Below, piece by piece: positions 20,649 through 29,336 of a stretch of 64,000 nt of DNA. The stretch lies in the NCBI RefSeq assembly GCF_018918075.1, contig NZ_JAHLPW010000011.1, positions 62,001 to 126,000 of the forward strand, given 5' to 3'. Made by a program: the position numbers and the translations under genes. Source of the stretch: Virgibacillus sp. MSJ-26. Lineage in GTDB: Bacteria; Bacillota; Bacilli; Bacillales; Amphibacillaceae. The notes beneath the pieces are model-generated. The model did not search any database. It was not told the DNA's origin and saw only the letters and a program-made list of their open reading frames with translations. The number at the start of each line of letters is the position of its first letter. Position 1 is the stretch's first letter.

Positions 20649-21803
20649 ATGATTTATTTTGATCAAGCTGCCAGTTCTTTTCCTAAACCTCCCGAAGTAG
20701 CAGATGCTATGGTTAAGGCCGTTAATGAAGTTGGAGCTAACCCAGGAAGGGGTGGGCATCAATTAGCTAGACAAGCTAATTATATTATTAATACGGCGCG
20801 TGAAAAAATCGCAAAATGGATAGGGTGTAATAATCCGAAACAAATTGTATTCTTTTCGAATGCAACACAAGCATTAAATCAGGCAATCAAAGGATTAGAT
20901 TGGAAAGAAGGAGATCATGTCCTTACAACGTCTTTTGAACACAATTCAGTAAGGCGTCCATTAGAATTTATAAAGAGGACATATGATATTCATATATCAT
21001 ATATAGATGGTAAGGCTAGTGAAGAGATGTTTATCAGTGAAGTTAATAATTCTATAACAGATAAGACAAAACTCATGGTTATGACTCATGCATCAAATAT
21101 AACAGGAGATATCCTCCCACTAAGGAAAATGATAAACATAGCTAAACGTTACGGTATCATTACACTTGTTGACGCTTCTCAAACAGCTGGCCACTTACCT
21201 ATTAATATGGGAGAACAAGAAATGGATATGATTGTTTTTCCAGGTCATAAGGGTATATTAGGGCCTCAAGGGACAGGGGTTTTAGCAGTACGCCAACAAA
21301 TAGACTTAGTCCCGTTACATCATGGAGGAACTGGGGGGGGATCAGAATTGATTGATCAGCCTCAGCAGTGGCCAGATCGGTATGAAAGTGGAACATTGAA
21401 CACCCCTGGTATTGCTGGATTATCAGCTGCTATAAGTGTGCTTGAACAAAGTGAAAAAAATAATGTTCCACGTGAAACAATTTTAACAAATGAACTTTTA
21501 AAAGGATTACAAAGTATAAATGGCATTACTTGTTTTGGTCCTTCATCATCCGATAATAGATTGCCTATTGTAGCATTTAATATCAAAAATATACCATCAC
21601 AAGAAGTGGCAATGATACTTGATTCTCATTATAACATTGCTGTACGAGCGGGATTACACTGTAGTCCACTAACACATGAGACTCTTCAAACCATGGATCA
21701 GGGGATTATTAGAGTGAGTTTAAGCCGGTATAATACAAAAGAAGAAGTTCAGTCCTTTTTACAAGCCATTGAGGAAATTGTTACAGCATATGATGAATTT
21801 TAA
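20649..21803 (+). CDS. Cysteine desulfurase-like PLP enzyme (class V aminotransferase)
   Basis: 384-aa PLP-dependent enzyme of the class V aminotransferase fold, in the branch annotated as cysteine desulfurase family protein. Seen: YFDQAASSFPKP at the N-terminus, NATQALNQAIKG near 71-82, DASQTAGHLPI near 175-185, PLP-binding Lys201 in FPGHKGILGPQGTG, and Cys338 in VRAGLHCSP, the position of the persulfide-forming Cys. No SUF or ISC scaffold gene is adjacent, so the sulfur acceptor is unknown. It replaces genes found here in B. subtilis. Codons 272-277 contain a perfect parS site. GATAGGGGGTT precedes the start. Confidence 0.85.
   Translation: MIYFDQAASSFPKPPEVADAMVKAVNEVGANPGRGGHQLARQANYIINTAREKIAKWIGCNNPKQIVFFSNATQALNQAIKGLDWKEGDHVLTTSFEHNSVRRPLEFIKRTYDIHISYIDGKASEEMFISEVNNSITDKTKLMVMTHASNITGDILPLRKMINIAKRYGIITLVDASQTAGHLPINMGEQEMDMIVFPGHKGILGPQGTGVLAVRQQIDLVPLHHGGTGGGSELIDQPQQWPDRYESGTLNTPGIAGLSAAISVLEQSEKNNVPRETILTNELLKGLQSINGITCFGPSSSDNRLPIVAFNIKNIPSQEVAMILDSHYNIAVRAGLHCSPLTHETLQTMDQGIIRVSLSRYNTKEEVQSFLQAIEEIVTAYDEF
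21464..21479. promoter_or_regulatory. parS site inside a coding sequence
   Basis: TGTTCCACGTGAAACA, identical to the well-known B. subtilis parS consensus form. It spans the last base of codon 272 and codons 273-277 (VPRET) of the cysteine-desulfurase-like gene, 1 kb past parB. In B. subtilis a parS lies within spo0J itself; here the site sits in a neighbouring gene. Confidence 0.93.
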
Positions 21804-21824
21804 TCTAGAATAGGGGATACACGG

Positions 21825-22529
21825 ATGGCGCTATACGGAACAATTGTTGACGGGATACTAATAATTATTGGAAGTCTTTTAGGAATGTTATTTTCTAAAA
21901 TTCCAGAACGCTATAAAGAAACGGTGATGCATGGAATAGCTTTAACCGTTATTTTAATTGGTTTTCAAATGGCTATGAAAACTGATGCAATTATTGTTGT
22001 TTTAATTAGTTTATTATTTGGCGCAGTGCTAGGAGAACTTTTTAGAATAGAAGACATGTTGAATCGTTTTGGAGGTTGGATGGCTAGTAAATTTCCGTCG
22101 AAAAATAGTGAATTCACCCTAGCTCAAGGCTTTGTGACGGCAACCTTAATGTTTGTTGTAGGTGCTTTGGCTATCATAGGAGCTCTTGATTCCGGCTTAA
22201 GAGGTAATCATGAAATCTTAATAACGAAGGGCGTTATAGATGGTTTTTCAGCACTTGTATTGACGACTACTTTAGGGATAGGGGTTCTTTTTTCAGTTAT
22301 ACCTGTTGTTCTTTATCAAGGAACTATTGCCTTGTTTGCCACCCAAATTGAAAGATGGCTTTCAGAAGATGTTTTAAATGGTCTCATCTTGGAGTTAACG
22401 TCAGTAGGTGGTATACTCATTGTTGCTATCGGTTTAAATCTATTGAATGTCGTCAAAATTAGAATAGGAAACCTTCTACCATCCATTATAATAGTAGGGG
22501 GAGTCTATTATATATATAATTTATTTTAA
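21825..22529 (+). CDS. DUF554 family membrane protein
   Basis: 234-aa integral membrane protein of the DUF554 (YqgA/YdfK-like) family with about seven hydrophobic helices. The N-terminus is GTIVDGILIIIGSLLGMLF; typical family features are the GLY/ALA-rich helices LFGAVLGELFRIE near 65-78 and FVVGALAIIGALDSGLRGNHE near 105-125. The biochemical role of the family is unknown; some members have been proposed as transporters. It starts 21 nt after the cysteine-desulfurase-like gene (GGGG ribosome binding site), so probably cotranscribed with it. Confidence 0.85.
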   Translation: MALYGTIVDGILIIIGSLLGMLFSKIPERYKETVMHGIALTVILIGFQMAMKTDAIIVVLISLLFGAVLGELFRIEDMLNRFGGWMASKFPSKNSEFTLAQGFVTATLMFVVGALAIIGALDSGLRGNHEILITKGVIDGFSALVLTTTLGIGVLFSVIPVVLYQGTIALFATQIERWLSEDVLNGLILELTSVGGILIVAIGLNLLNVVKIRIGNLLPSIIIVGGVYYIYNLF

Positions 22530-22550
22530 CAGCAATCTATCAATTAAGTT

Positions 22551-22585
22551 AACGAAGCAACCATTAGGAAGCTTCGTTTTTTTAA
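22551..22585. terminator. Terminator between DUF554 gene and yyaC
   Basis: AACGAAGC (22551-22558) pairs with GCTTCGTT (22571-22578), then TTTTT. It serves the rightward gene and stands between convergent genes. Confidence 0.85.
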
Positions 22586-22593
22586 AAGATAAA

Positions 22594-23214
22594 CTAAATT
22601 GTTTCTTGATTATATTGTGGTGGTGTGATGACAGCCGGAATGGAACGGTGGTATGTGAGTCTGTTGTCAATAACAGTGAGCACAGCGGCGAGTGTTTTTG
22701 CCATATCCTTAACAATCGATAGTCTCGTATTTTGTAAAACGGAGTATTCCATAAAACCACTTACATTAACTACACCAGTAATATGCACATCACCGAGCTC
22801 GGGCAGTGATTTATTTAAAGCTGCCCCTGGCTTGAGTGGTCCATTATTGGCAATAATGCATCCCACAGAAGAAGACTTTCCTAAACAAGCATCAACAGCG
22901 ATGATGAAAGGGTTATGATGTTTATCATTGATCACTTTTAAGCGCTCGTTTAAATTTGTTGCATGGACGGGTTCGTGCAAAGTCCCATAAACTGTCATAT
23001 GCTTAGGTTTCGTTTCAGAAAACAAAGATCCAGTTAACGGTCCTAAAGCATCTCCTGTTGATCGATCTGTACCCACACAAACAACCACATACTCTTTAGG
23101 GAACTTGGGTAGCCAAGATATAAGCTTATCACTAATAATCTTATCTACATTCTTTTCTGTATGTAAGACACGTAAAGGTTTGTTTTTAGATTCAAAGTGT
23201 TGTTTTAGATTCAT
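22594..23214 (-). CDS. yyaC: Spore protein YyaC (DUF1256, putative protease)
   Basis: 206-aa protein of the DUF1256/YyaC family, structurally related to GPR-type germination proteases and present in spore-formers. Seen: VVVCVGTDRSTGDALGPL near 44-61 and AVDACLGKSS near 105-114 with the acidic residues expected of the hydrogenase-maturation-protease-like fold. ATG 23214 follows GGAGGATAAGCT. It points against its neighbours, as in B. subtilis. Its presence is the best single sign that the organism sporulates. Confidence 0.92.
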   Translation of the reverse strand: MNLKQHFESKNKPLRVLHTEKNVDKIISDKLISWLPKFPKEYVVVCVGTDRSTGDALGPLTGSLFSETKPKHMTVYGTLHEPVHATNLNERLKVINDKHHNPFIIAVDACLGKSSSVGCIIANNGPLKPGAALNKSLPELGDVHITGVVNVSGFMEYSVLQNTRLSIVKDMAKTLAAVLTVIDNRLTYHRSIPAVITPPQYNQETI

Positions 23215-23320
23215 AGCTTATCCTCCGTACTCATATTGTTATAAGTATACGGATAAAACGTTAACTTTATACATTAGAGTAGGTAGAAGTTTTTCAATAA
23301 TTAAATGGGGGAAAGCTACT

Positions 23321-24346
23321 ATGTGGAGTGCGGGTTTAAAATGGATGTTTTTAATAATTGGAACGACCATTGGGGCAGGATATGCATCAGGAAGAGAATT
23401 ATGGGAGTTTTTTGGTCATGAAAGCGGACTAGCTATTCTCCTATTCATCATTTTCTTCACAATATGTTGCATCGTTATAATGGAAATTAGCTATCGAAAA
23501 AAGTCATCTGAATACACCCCAGTTTTAGAAATAATAGTAGGGCGCAAATTGACGCGATTTTATGATGTTATGATTTTATTCTATTTATATACGACAACTG
23601 TTGTGATGATATCTGGTAGTGGTGCTACAGGACAGGCGTTTAACTTTTCTTATTGGTGGGGAATAGGGTTTATTGTACTTACATTGTTTATTTTGTTTAT
23701 CCGTGACATTAATGGGGTGTTAATTATAAACCAATATATCTTACCAATCCTCATTGTGGGTCTCTTATTTGTTTTACTGCAGTTTACATTTGATCAAAAG
23801 TTGGCTCTCTTTTCACATTGGCATGAGCAGAGGAATTGGGTGGCTGCATTTCCGTTTACAGCTTTAAATATATTGCCTTTAATTGCTGTTTTAGGGGCCA
23901 TCGGAAATAAGGTAGAGTCTAGAAAAGAGATATGGATTGGATGTGTTGGTAGTGGTGCTATTTTAGGCGTAGTGTCCTATATTTATAATAATAGTCTTAT
24001 TCAAATTGCGGACGAGTTGTTATTATATGAGATTCCACTATTTGCTATATTAAAAGACTATCCTTTTATAATGTTGATATTCATGTCAATATTATTATGG
24101 TTTGCTATTTTTACTACAGCAGCAGCCGGGATACTTGGAATTGTCACACGTATTCAAAATTACTTTAAAAGTCCCTTATGGTTTCTAGTATTGATTATCT
24201 TATTAACAATGATTCCATTAACGACTTTCGGCTTTTCAACGTTAATTGGGTTTTTATATCCCTTATATGGTATTTTAAACTTATATGTTTTGACACGACT
24301 TCTTCTGTTTCCACTTTGGAACTATTTAGAGTCTAAAAAGACTTAA
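23321..24346 (+). CDS. YkvI family membrane transporter
   Basis: 341-aa integral membrane protein related to B. subtilis YkvI, in the LeuT-fold/APC-like superfamily. N-terminal GLKWMFLIIGTTIGAGYASGRELWEFFG has the Gly-rich unwound helix of these transporters, followed by about nine more hydrophobic helices. The frame runs upstream to 23105 across yyaC on the other strand, but GGGGGAAAGC precedes the ATG at 23321, which also restores family length. The substrate cannot be read. Confidence 0.8.
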   Translation: MWSAGLKWMFLIIGTTIGAGYASGRELWEFFGHESGLAILLFIIFFTICCIVIMEISYRKKSSEYTPVLEIIVGRKLTRFYDVMILFYLYTTTVVMISGSGATGQAFNFSYWWGIGFIVLTLFILFIRDINGVLIINQYILPILIVGLLFVLLQFTFDQKLALFSHWHEQRNWVAAFPFTALNILPLIAVLGAIGNKVESRKEIWIGCVGSGAILGVVSYIYNNSLIQIADELLLYEIPLFAILKDYPFIMLIFMSILLWFAIFTTAAAGILGIVTRIQNYFKSPLWFLVLIILLTMIPLTTFGFSTLIGFLYPLYGILNLYVLTRLLLFPLWNYLESKKT

Positions 24347-24400
24347 ACCATCAAAAGCAATTCAAATTAAACTATAACAACGCAGAGAATGGGGGCAAAC

Positions 24401-25312
24401 ATGTTGTCTAGACTTAATAATCAAATAGAAAATTTTTGGGAATATATTTCAGGACCAGAATTATGGTTAGGTATTGGCTCAGCTGCTTTTAGAATTATAC
24501 TTATTTTGATTTTGGCAATCATCGTTGTCAAAATGAGTAAAAAAATTATATATAAGGTTTTTAAAAGACCGAATGGAGATCGTGCAGCTCCAATTCGAAT
24601 TTCAGTGCGTAGGGAAAATACATTGAAAAAATTAATAGCAAATGTCATTTCTTATGTTGTCTATTTTATTGCAACACTAATGATTTTAGATAATGTACTC
24701 GGCTTTAATGTGGGAGCATTGCTTGCTGGTGCTGGAGTGGCTGGGCTAGCTATTGGGTTTGGGGCACAAAATTTAGTACGTGACGTCATTTCAGGGTTTT
24801 TCATAATCTTTGAGGACCAATTTTCTGTAGGTGATTATGTTCTTGTGTCTGGTGTAGAAGGGACAGTAGAAGAGATTGGACTTCGAACAACTAAGATTTT
24901 AAGCTGGACTGGCGAGATGAATATCCTACCAAATGGCGATATCACTCATGTCACTAACTATTCAATGACTAATGGTTTGTCTGTCGTCGATGTAAACATT
25001 CCATATGAAAGTGATATTGAAGCGGCGGAGGAAATCATTGAGGAGATTGCCAAAACCTTGCCTGATAAATATGATGAGATTCTAAGTGTTCCTGAAATTC
25101 TTGGTGTTCAATCACTTGAATTGTCTCATTTTGTTATTCGAGTTGTCGCTGAAACAGAACCTAGTTTACAATGGTTTGGAGAGCGGATGATTAGAAAAGA
25201 AATGAAGGAAGGCTTATTTAAACAAGGCATTGAAATTCCATCCCCACGTCTTGTCATGTATTCTAGAGATGAGAGGGCAAATGTACTTAAAAAGCAAAGA
25301 GAACAAGAATAA
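24401..25312 (+). CDS. Small-conductance mechanosensitive channel, MscS family
   Basis: About 303-aa MscS-type channel that opens on membrane tension during osmotic downshock. Three TM helices: about 17-40, 65-90, and the pore helix LLAGAGVAGLAIGFGAQNLV with Gly/Ala packing pattern. The beta domain begins VRDVISGFFIIFEDQFSVGDYV, and a mixed alpha/beta C-terminal cage follows. I took the ATG at 24401 because GGGGG lies 6 nt before it; an ATG at 24389 (four codons earlier) is possible. It lies 19 nt before the DUF951 gene, suggesting an operon. Confidence 0.9.
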   Translation: MLSRLNNQIENFWEYISGPELWLGIGSAAFRIILILILAIIVVKMSKKIIYKVFKRPNGDRAAPIRISVRRENTLKKLIANVISYVVYFIATLMILDNVLGFNVGALLAGAGVAGLAIGFGAQNLVRDVISGFFIIFEDQFSVGDYVLVSGVEGTVEEIGLRTTKILSWTGEMNILPNGDITHVTNYSMTNGLSVVDVNIPYESDIEAAEEIIEEIAKTLPDKYDEILSVPEILGVQSLELSHFVIRVVAETEPSLQWFGERMIRKEMKEGLFKQGIEIPSPRLVMYSRDERANVLKKQREQE

Positions 25313-25330
25313 ATTGAGAGGAAAAGGACT

Positions 25331-25528
25331 ATGGCTGACAAAGAATTTAGTTTAAATGATGTTGTTGAAATGAAAAAGCCACATCCATGTGGTGAAAATC
25401 GCTGGAAAATTATCCGAATGGGTATGGATATTAGGATTAAATGTTTAGGCTGTGACCATAGTGTGATGTTGCCAAGACGTGAATTTACTAAAAAGATGAA
25501 AAAAGTACTGGAAACAGCTGAAGAGTAG
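25331..25528 (+). CDS. yyzM: DUF951 family protein (YyzM-like)
   Basis: 65-aa protein of the DUF951 family, usually encoded next to ychF near oriC in Firmicutes. It has HPCGENRW with one Cys near 18 and CLGC near 38-41, so a small metal-binding knuckle is possible. The segment W-K-I-I-R-M-G-M-D-I-R-I-K-C is the family core. RBS GAGAGGAAAAGG lies before ATG 25331. Function unknown; the fold suggests nucleic-acid binding, which is inference. Confidence 0.82.
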   Translation: MADKEFSLNDVVEMKKPHPCGENRWKIIRMGMDIRIKCLGCDHSVMLPRREFTKKMKKVLETAEE

Positions 25529-25617
25529 AATAGTTATAATGGACTATACGAGTGAAAACTGGTAATATAGACTAATATAGAGAGAAAAAAGTAAGAATAA
25601 TAGGGTGAAAGGCAAGA

Positions 25618-25650
25618 AATAGGTATCATTTTGATGCCTATTTTTGCTTT
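25618..25650 (+). terminator. Terminator before ychF
   Basis: AAATAGGTATCA (25618-25629) pairs with TGATGCCTATTT (25632-25643), one mismatch, then TTGCTTTTT. A TTGACT (25654-25659) just after it may be part of the ychF promoter, but I could not place a well-spaced -10. Confidence 0.75.
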
Positions 25651-25736
25651 TTATTGACTTGTCTTATTTTTAACTAGTATCTATAATTGAAATGACTAGT
25701 TCATATGAATGAATCCTTAAGGAGTTGAAAGTATAA

Positions 25737-26840
25737 ATGTCGCTGACAGCAGGAATCGTTGGTCTTCCTAATGTGGGAAAATCGACATTATTTAATGCGA
25801 TTACTCAAGCTGGTGCTGAAGCAGCAAATTATCCCTTTGCTACAATTGATCCGAACGTTGGGATTGTTGAAGTACCTGATGATCGCTTAAATAAACTAAC
25901 AGAATTGGTGAAACCGAAAAAAACAGTACCTACTGCATTTGAATTTACAGATATTGCAGGAATTGTCAAAGGGGCGAGTAAGGGAGAAGGTTTGGGAAAT
26001 CAATTCTTATCCCATATTCGTCAGGTTGATGCTATTTGCCAAGTTGTGCGTTGTTTTGAAGATGAAAATATTACTCATGTGTCTGGAAAAGTAGATCCGA
26101 TTGATGATATTGAAATTATTAATTTGGAACTTATTTTGGCAGACTTGGAAACAATTAACAAAAGGTTTGATCGGGTTGAAAAATTAGCTAAGCAAAAAGA
26201 TAAAGAAGCAATAATTGAGTATGATGCATTAGTTAAGCTTAAACAAGGACTTGAAGAAGAGGACAAGCCGGCACGTGCCATTGAATTCAATGAAGAAGAG
26301 GAGAAAGTGGTAAAAGGATTACACTTGCTAACGAGTAAACCTATTCTTTATGTTGCGAATGTAAGTGAAGATGACGTGGCGAGCCCTGAATCAAATGAGC
26401 ATGTAAAAAAAGTAGAAGATTATGCGAGCAAGGAAGAGGCAGAAGTCATCGTAGTCTGTGCAAAAATCGAAGAAGAAATTTCTGAACTTGATGCTGACGA
26501 AAAGGATATGTTCCTAGAAGAACTAGGCATATCGGAATCTGGTCTAGATAAATTAATTAAAGCATCCTATCATCTATTAGGCCTAGGAACTTACTTTACA
26601 GCTGGTGAGCAAGAGGTAAGGGCATGGACGTTTAAAAAAGGTATGAAGGCTCCACAAGCAGCGGGAATTATTCATACCGATTTTGAAAAAGGCTTTATTC
26701 GTGCAGAAACAGTATCGTATGACGACCTCCTATCAGCAGGTTCAATGGCCGGAGCAAGAGAAAATGGAAGAGTCCGACTCGAAGGAAAAGAATATATCGT
26801 CAAAGATGGCGACGTTATTCACTTCCGTTTTAACGTTTAA
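25737..26840 (+). CDS. ychF: Redox-regulated ATPase YchF (YyaF)
   Basis: Obg-related P-loop protein that prefers ATP and associates with ribosomes; linked to oxidative stress. 367 aa. G1 GLPNVGKSTLFNAIT near 9-23, G3 DIAGIVKGASKGEGLGNQFL near 71-90, and a degenerate G4 explaining the ATP preference. A central coiled coil runs about 130-170, and the C-terminal TGS domain ends YIVKDGDVIHFRFNV. ATG 25737 follows AAGGAGTTG. Position beside DUF951 and before rpsF is conserved. Confidence 0.97.
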   Translation: MSLTAGIVGLPNVGKSTLFNAITQAGAEAANYPFATIDPNVGIVEVPDDRLNKLTELVKPKKTVPTAFEFTDIAGIVKGASKGEGLGNQFLSHIRQVDAICQVVRCFEDENITHVSGKVDPIDDIEIINLELILADLETINKRFDRVEKLAKQKDKEAIIEYDALVKLKQGLEEEDKPARAIEFNEEEEKVVKGLHLLTSKPILYVANVSEDDVASPESNEHVKKVEDYASKEEAEVIVVCAKIEEEISELDADEKDMFLEELGISESGLDKLIKASYHLLGLGTYFTAGEQEVRAWTFKKGMKAPQAAGIIHTDFEKGFIRAETVSYDDLLSAGSMAGARENGRVRLEGKEYIVKDGDVIHFRFNV

Positions 26841-26876
26841 TCGTTAATAAGCGTAGAAAAAGGATCACTCGAATAC

Positions 26877-26905
26877 TTGTTATTTAATAAAAGATTTGGT
26901 ATAAT
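26877..26905 (+). promoter_or_regulatory. Promoter of the rpsF-ssb-rpsR operon
   Basis: TTGTTA (26877-26882), 17-bp spacer, TATAAT (26900-26905) with extended TGG before it. It lies about 340 nt upstream of rpsF; the intervening leader contains the repeat element and the S6:S18-type structure. Confidence 0.75.
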
Positions 26906-26952
26906 TAATCGTCGTTGTGAGTAATTAAAAAATATTACTCCTTGCTCCATAG

Positions 26953-27157
26953 AAAAGCGAAAGAGACCGTTTAACGACGTACGAACTGCGCCCCGCCAAG
27001 CGGGGTGGGTCAATGTTGATGCGCAAAGCATCGGTTTTAATTGACCATACCTTCTGACTAGATAAAGGAAACACAGTGAGTGTAAGCGAACTGATGTTGA
27101 CTTATCGCACGGAGGTGAAGGAAGTTACGCTAGTCGTTGGTCACTTGAGCTAGACAC
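26953..27157 (-). repeat. Dispersed Bacillaceae repeat, minus-orientation copy
   Basis: The reverse complement shares ordered blocks with the repeat at 36179-36410: GTCTAGCT near the start, CTTCACCTC, ACGATAAG/GCGATAAG followed by CAACATC, GTTTCCTTTATCT, CGTACGT and a closing CTTTT. Inside are a perfect hairpin CCCCGCcaaGCGGGG and a longer stem built from GGTCAAT and ATTGACC. It lies between the rpsF promoter and gene, so it is transcribed as part of the leader. No protein coding is apparent. Confidence 0.7.
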
Positions 27158-27229
27158 ACAAAAAGCGAATGTGTCCAGTTTAATCGTAACTCGGATAATC
27201 CAGTTTATAAATGGAGCCGCTAAGACCAA
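27137..27229 (+). promoter_or_regulatory. Putative S6:S18 ribosomal leader RNA
   Basis: TTGGTC (27137-27142) can pair with GACCAA (27224-27229), enclosing a hairpin GACAC/GTGTC (27153-27175) and the segment GAGCCGCTAAGACC just before the ribosome binding site. A CCG-containing bulge next to the closing stem is the hallmark of the S6:S18 autoregulatory motif that mimics the 16S rRNA binding site. I recall the motif rather than having scored it. Confidence 0.5.
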
Positions 27230-27244
27230 AAGGAGGTGTAACGG

Positions 27245-27535
27245 ATGAGAAAATACGAAATCATGTATATCATCCGCCCAGACATTGAAGAAGAAGCTCA
27301 GACAAGTTTGATTGAGCGTTTCAACAAGATTTTGACTGATAATGGGGCGGAGATTGACAAAGTTGATGAAATGGGCAAACGTCGTTTTGCTTATGAAATC
27401 AATAATTACCGTGATGGATTTTATATTGTCATTAAGTTCAGTGGAGACGCAAATGCAGTAGATGAATTTGACCGTCAAGCTAAATTCTCTGATGACATTG
27501 TTCGTCATATCGTTGTTCGAGAAGATGATCAATAA
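27245..27535 (+). CDS. rpsF: 30S ribosomal protein bS6
   Basis: 96-aa small-subunit protein that binds 16S rRNA as a heterodimer with bS18. It begins [19 protein letters not shown] and contains [18 protein letters not shown], conserved in the family. ATG 27245 follows the excellent AAAAGGAGGTG. It is first in the operon rpsF-ssb-rpsR, with a leader that may bind the S6:S18 complex for feedback control. Confidence 0.98.
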   Translation: MRKYEIMYIIRPDIEEEAQTSLIERFNKILTDNGAEIDKVDEMGKRRFAYEINNYRDGFYIVIKFSGDANAVDEFDRQAKFSDDIVRHIVVREDDQ

Positions 27536-27550
27536 AAAGGGGTGGTTCTG

Positions 27551-28048
27551 ATGTTAAATCGTGTCGTACTTGTTGGCAGATTAACGAGGGATCCTGATTT
27601 ACGCTATACACCAAATGGAGTGGCAGTAGCTAACTTTACTCTTGCTGTCAATCGACCATTTTCCAATCAACAAGGCAATCGAGATGCAGATTTTATTAAC
27701 TGCGTTGTTTGGCGCAGACAGGCAGAAAACCTAGCTAACTTTATGAAAAAGGGAAGCCAGGTTGGCGTCGATGGAAGACTTCAAACTCGAACCTTTGAAG
27801 GTCAAGATGGAAAAACTGTCTTCGTTACAGAAGTAGTGGCAGACAGTGTTCAATTTTTAGAGTCAAAAGGTACATCACAAAGTCGTGGTGGAGGACAAGA
27901 CTCATATTCACCAGGATTCCAGCAAAATCAGAATCAATACCAACAACAAAATCAAAGCCAAAACCAAAACAAAAACCAAGGCAGCTCCAATCCATTTGAA
28001 AATGATGGAGAGCCAATTGATATATCAGATGATGATTTACCGTTTTAG
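27551..28048 (+). CDS. ssb: Single-stranded DNA-binding protein
   Basis: 165-aa SSB with an N-terminal OB fold ([20 protein letters not shown], about 1-105). A Gln/Asn-rich flexible linker follows (about 115-150), then the acidic protein-interaction tip DISDDDLPF. The frame opens at a GTG at 27542, but GGGGTGG lies 5 nt before the ATG at 27551. It is cotranscribed between the two ribosomal genes, as in B. subtilis ssbA. Confidence 0.98.
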   Translation: MLNRVVLVGRLTRDPDLRYTPNGVAVANFTLAVNRPFSNQQGNRDADFINCVVWRRQAENLANFMKKGSQVGVDGRLQTRTFEGQDGKTVFVTEVVADSVQFLESKGTSQSRGGGQDSYSPGFQQNQNQYQQQNQSQNQNKNQGSSNPFENDGEPIDISDDDLPF

Positions 28049-28119
28049 ACCATGTTATCCGCTGATTAGCAGATAGCAGTAATTCAGATAGGTAAGATCT
28101 TAAGTAAGGAGGAATAAAA

Positions 28120-28350
28120 ATGGCAGGTCGTCGCGGACGTGGAAGACGTCGTAAAGTGTGCTATTTCACAGCAAATGGAATTACACATATTGACTATAAA
28201 GATGTTGATTTGTTAAGACGTTTTGTTTCAGAGCGTGGGAAAATTCTCCCTCGTCGTGTAACTGGAACTTCTGCAAAATATCAACGTAAATTAACTAAAG
28301 CTATCAAACGTGCTCGTCAAATGGCATTACTTCCATTTGTTGCAGAGTAA
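28120..28350 (+). CDS. rpsR: 30S ribosomal protein bS18
   Basis: 76-aa basic protein, partner of bS6. It begins [20 protein letters not shown] and ends [14 protein letters not shown], with the conserved core [19 protein letters not shown]. It retains one Cys (residue 14) of the zinc-type motif but not the full set. ATG 28120 follows GTAAGGAGGAATAAAA. Confidence 0.98.
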   Translation: MAGRRGRGRRRKVCYFTANGITHIDYKDVDLLRRFVSERGKILPRRVTGTSAKYQRKLTKAIKRARQMALLPFVAE

Positions 28351-28366
28351 TAAAACTTAAATAATA

Positions 28367-28415
28367 AAAGGGCCTTCACATAGTTATTTAACCTATGAGA
28401 AGGCCCTTTATTTTA
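28367..28415. terminator. Bidirectional terminator after rpsR
   Basis: AAAGGGCCTTC (28367-28377) pairs with GAAGGCCCTTT (28399-28409), with an inner CATAG/CTATG pairing and T or A runs on both sides. It separates rpsR from the convergent membrane-protein gene. Confidence 0.92.
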
Positions 28416-28907
28416 CTGTTTATTACGTCTACGTCGTTTTGGATAAATAGTAATTACTTTCACTAGAAAAGCCAAGGCATAGATAAAAATAAACCATAAA
28501 AATTGGTCATTGACAGTTTTAAAAAAGGATAGAATCATATAAATGAGAAAAGGTATTGTTGTTAGGTAGGCAGACATTTTCCAAAGAAGTGAAAAACGTA
28601 ACTTGCGGTGTAAAAACTTTGCAATCCAAGTCCCTATATAAGCGACTATACTCAACAATAGAAAAACAATCATCGTTAAAGGTAAATACGAAAAAATAAA
28701 GAAATAAATCAAGAGAAAAACGATATTTAAGTTTGCTGTTGGTCCAGTCGTACTCATGATTTGATGAATTAATGTCGGTAAAGATATGAAAAATAATAAA
28801 ATGAACATATAGATAACGGTTATATCCATACCTGTACGATTTAATTTAAACATAGCTTGTTTGCTTGGAAGTTTTAAACTTTGCAGAAATGTTCTCCAAA
28901 ATATCAT
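28413..28907 (-). CDS. Multi-pass membrane protein of unknown function
   Basis: About 164 aa with roughly five hydrophobic helices and a basic C-terminus (YPKRRRRNKQ). N-terminal MIFWRTFLQSLKLPSKQAMFKL is amphipathic and basic, followed by MDITVIYMFILLFFISLPTL. The arrangement loosely resembles DUF1189-type proteins, but I cannot confirm this. The frame continues to 29024, yet the AAGGATG before the ATG at 28907 makes that the likelier start. It runs against the surrounding housekeeping genes and looks like a local insertion. The 28908-29336 gap has no gene, only a possible coding remnant (29100-29200, minus). Confidence 0.6.
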   Translation of the reverse strand: MIFWRTFLQSLKLPSKQAMFKLNRTGMDITVIYMFILLFFISLPTLIHQIMSTTGPTANLNIVFLLIYFFIFSYLPLTMIVFLLLSIVAYIGTWIAKFLHRKLRFSLLWKMSAYLTTIPFLIYMILSFFKTVNDQFLWFIFIYALAFLVKVITIYPKRRRRNKQ

Positions 28908-29336
28908 AGTTTTCATCCTTAAAGTAGTAATGATGTAATGTTTACATCTATTATAACGGAAAAAGATTAAAACATATATTGGAATGACAGTCACATGAAA
29001 TGGGGCAATAAATTTTGTGTGCAAACGAGATCAGAAATAGCAGTCTTTAAGTGTAGTAAGCTAAAATTGAAAAATAAAAAGCAAAAGGGGAATTATTAAA
29101 TCTTCCCACTTTGGTTGGTTCCTGTCCGCGTAGGTAACATAAACATGATAGCACGTTCCATTCCTGCTTCAAATGTATCAAACACAAAGGTTCTAGTATT
29201 TTTTCACTGGCTTCCTATACCAAATTGACCTATTATCGTGTTATCATATTGTAATAGACCTTAAAAATATAAACTAGGAGTATTAACTGATATATAACAT
29301 ACAGTCATCTATGAATGAAAGAGGTGTTACGTTTGA

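Noticed and set aside
23105-23320. N-terminal extension of the YkvI-like protein
   Set aside because: Overlaps yyaC on the other strand and is not family-like; a good ribosome binding site precedes ATG 23321.
27125-27532. Minus-strand ORF opposite rpsF (135 codons)
   Set aside because: Fully antisense to rpsF, no ribosome binding site, composition typical of a shadow frame.
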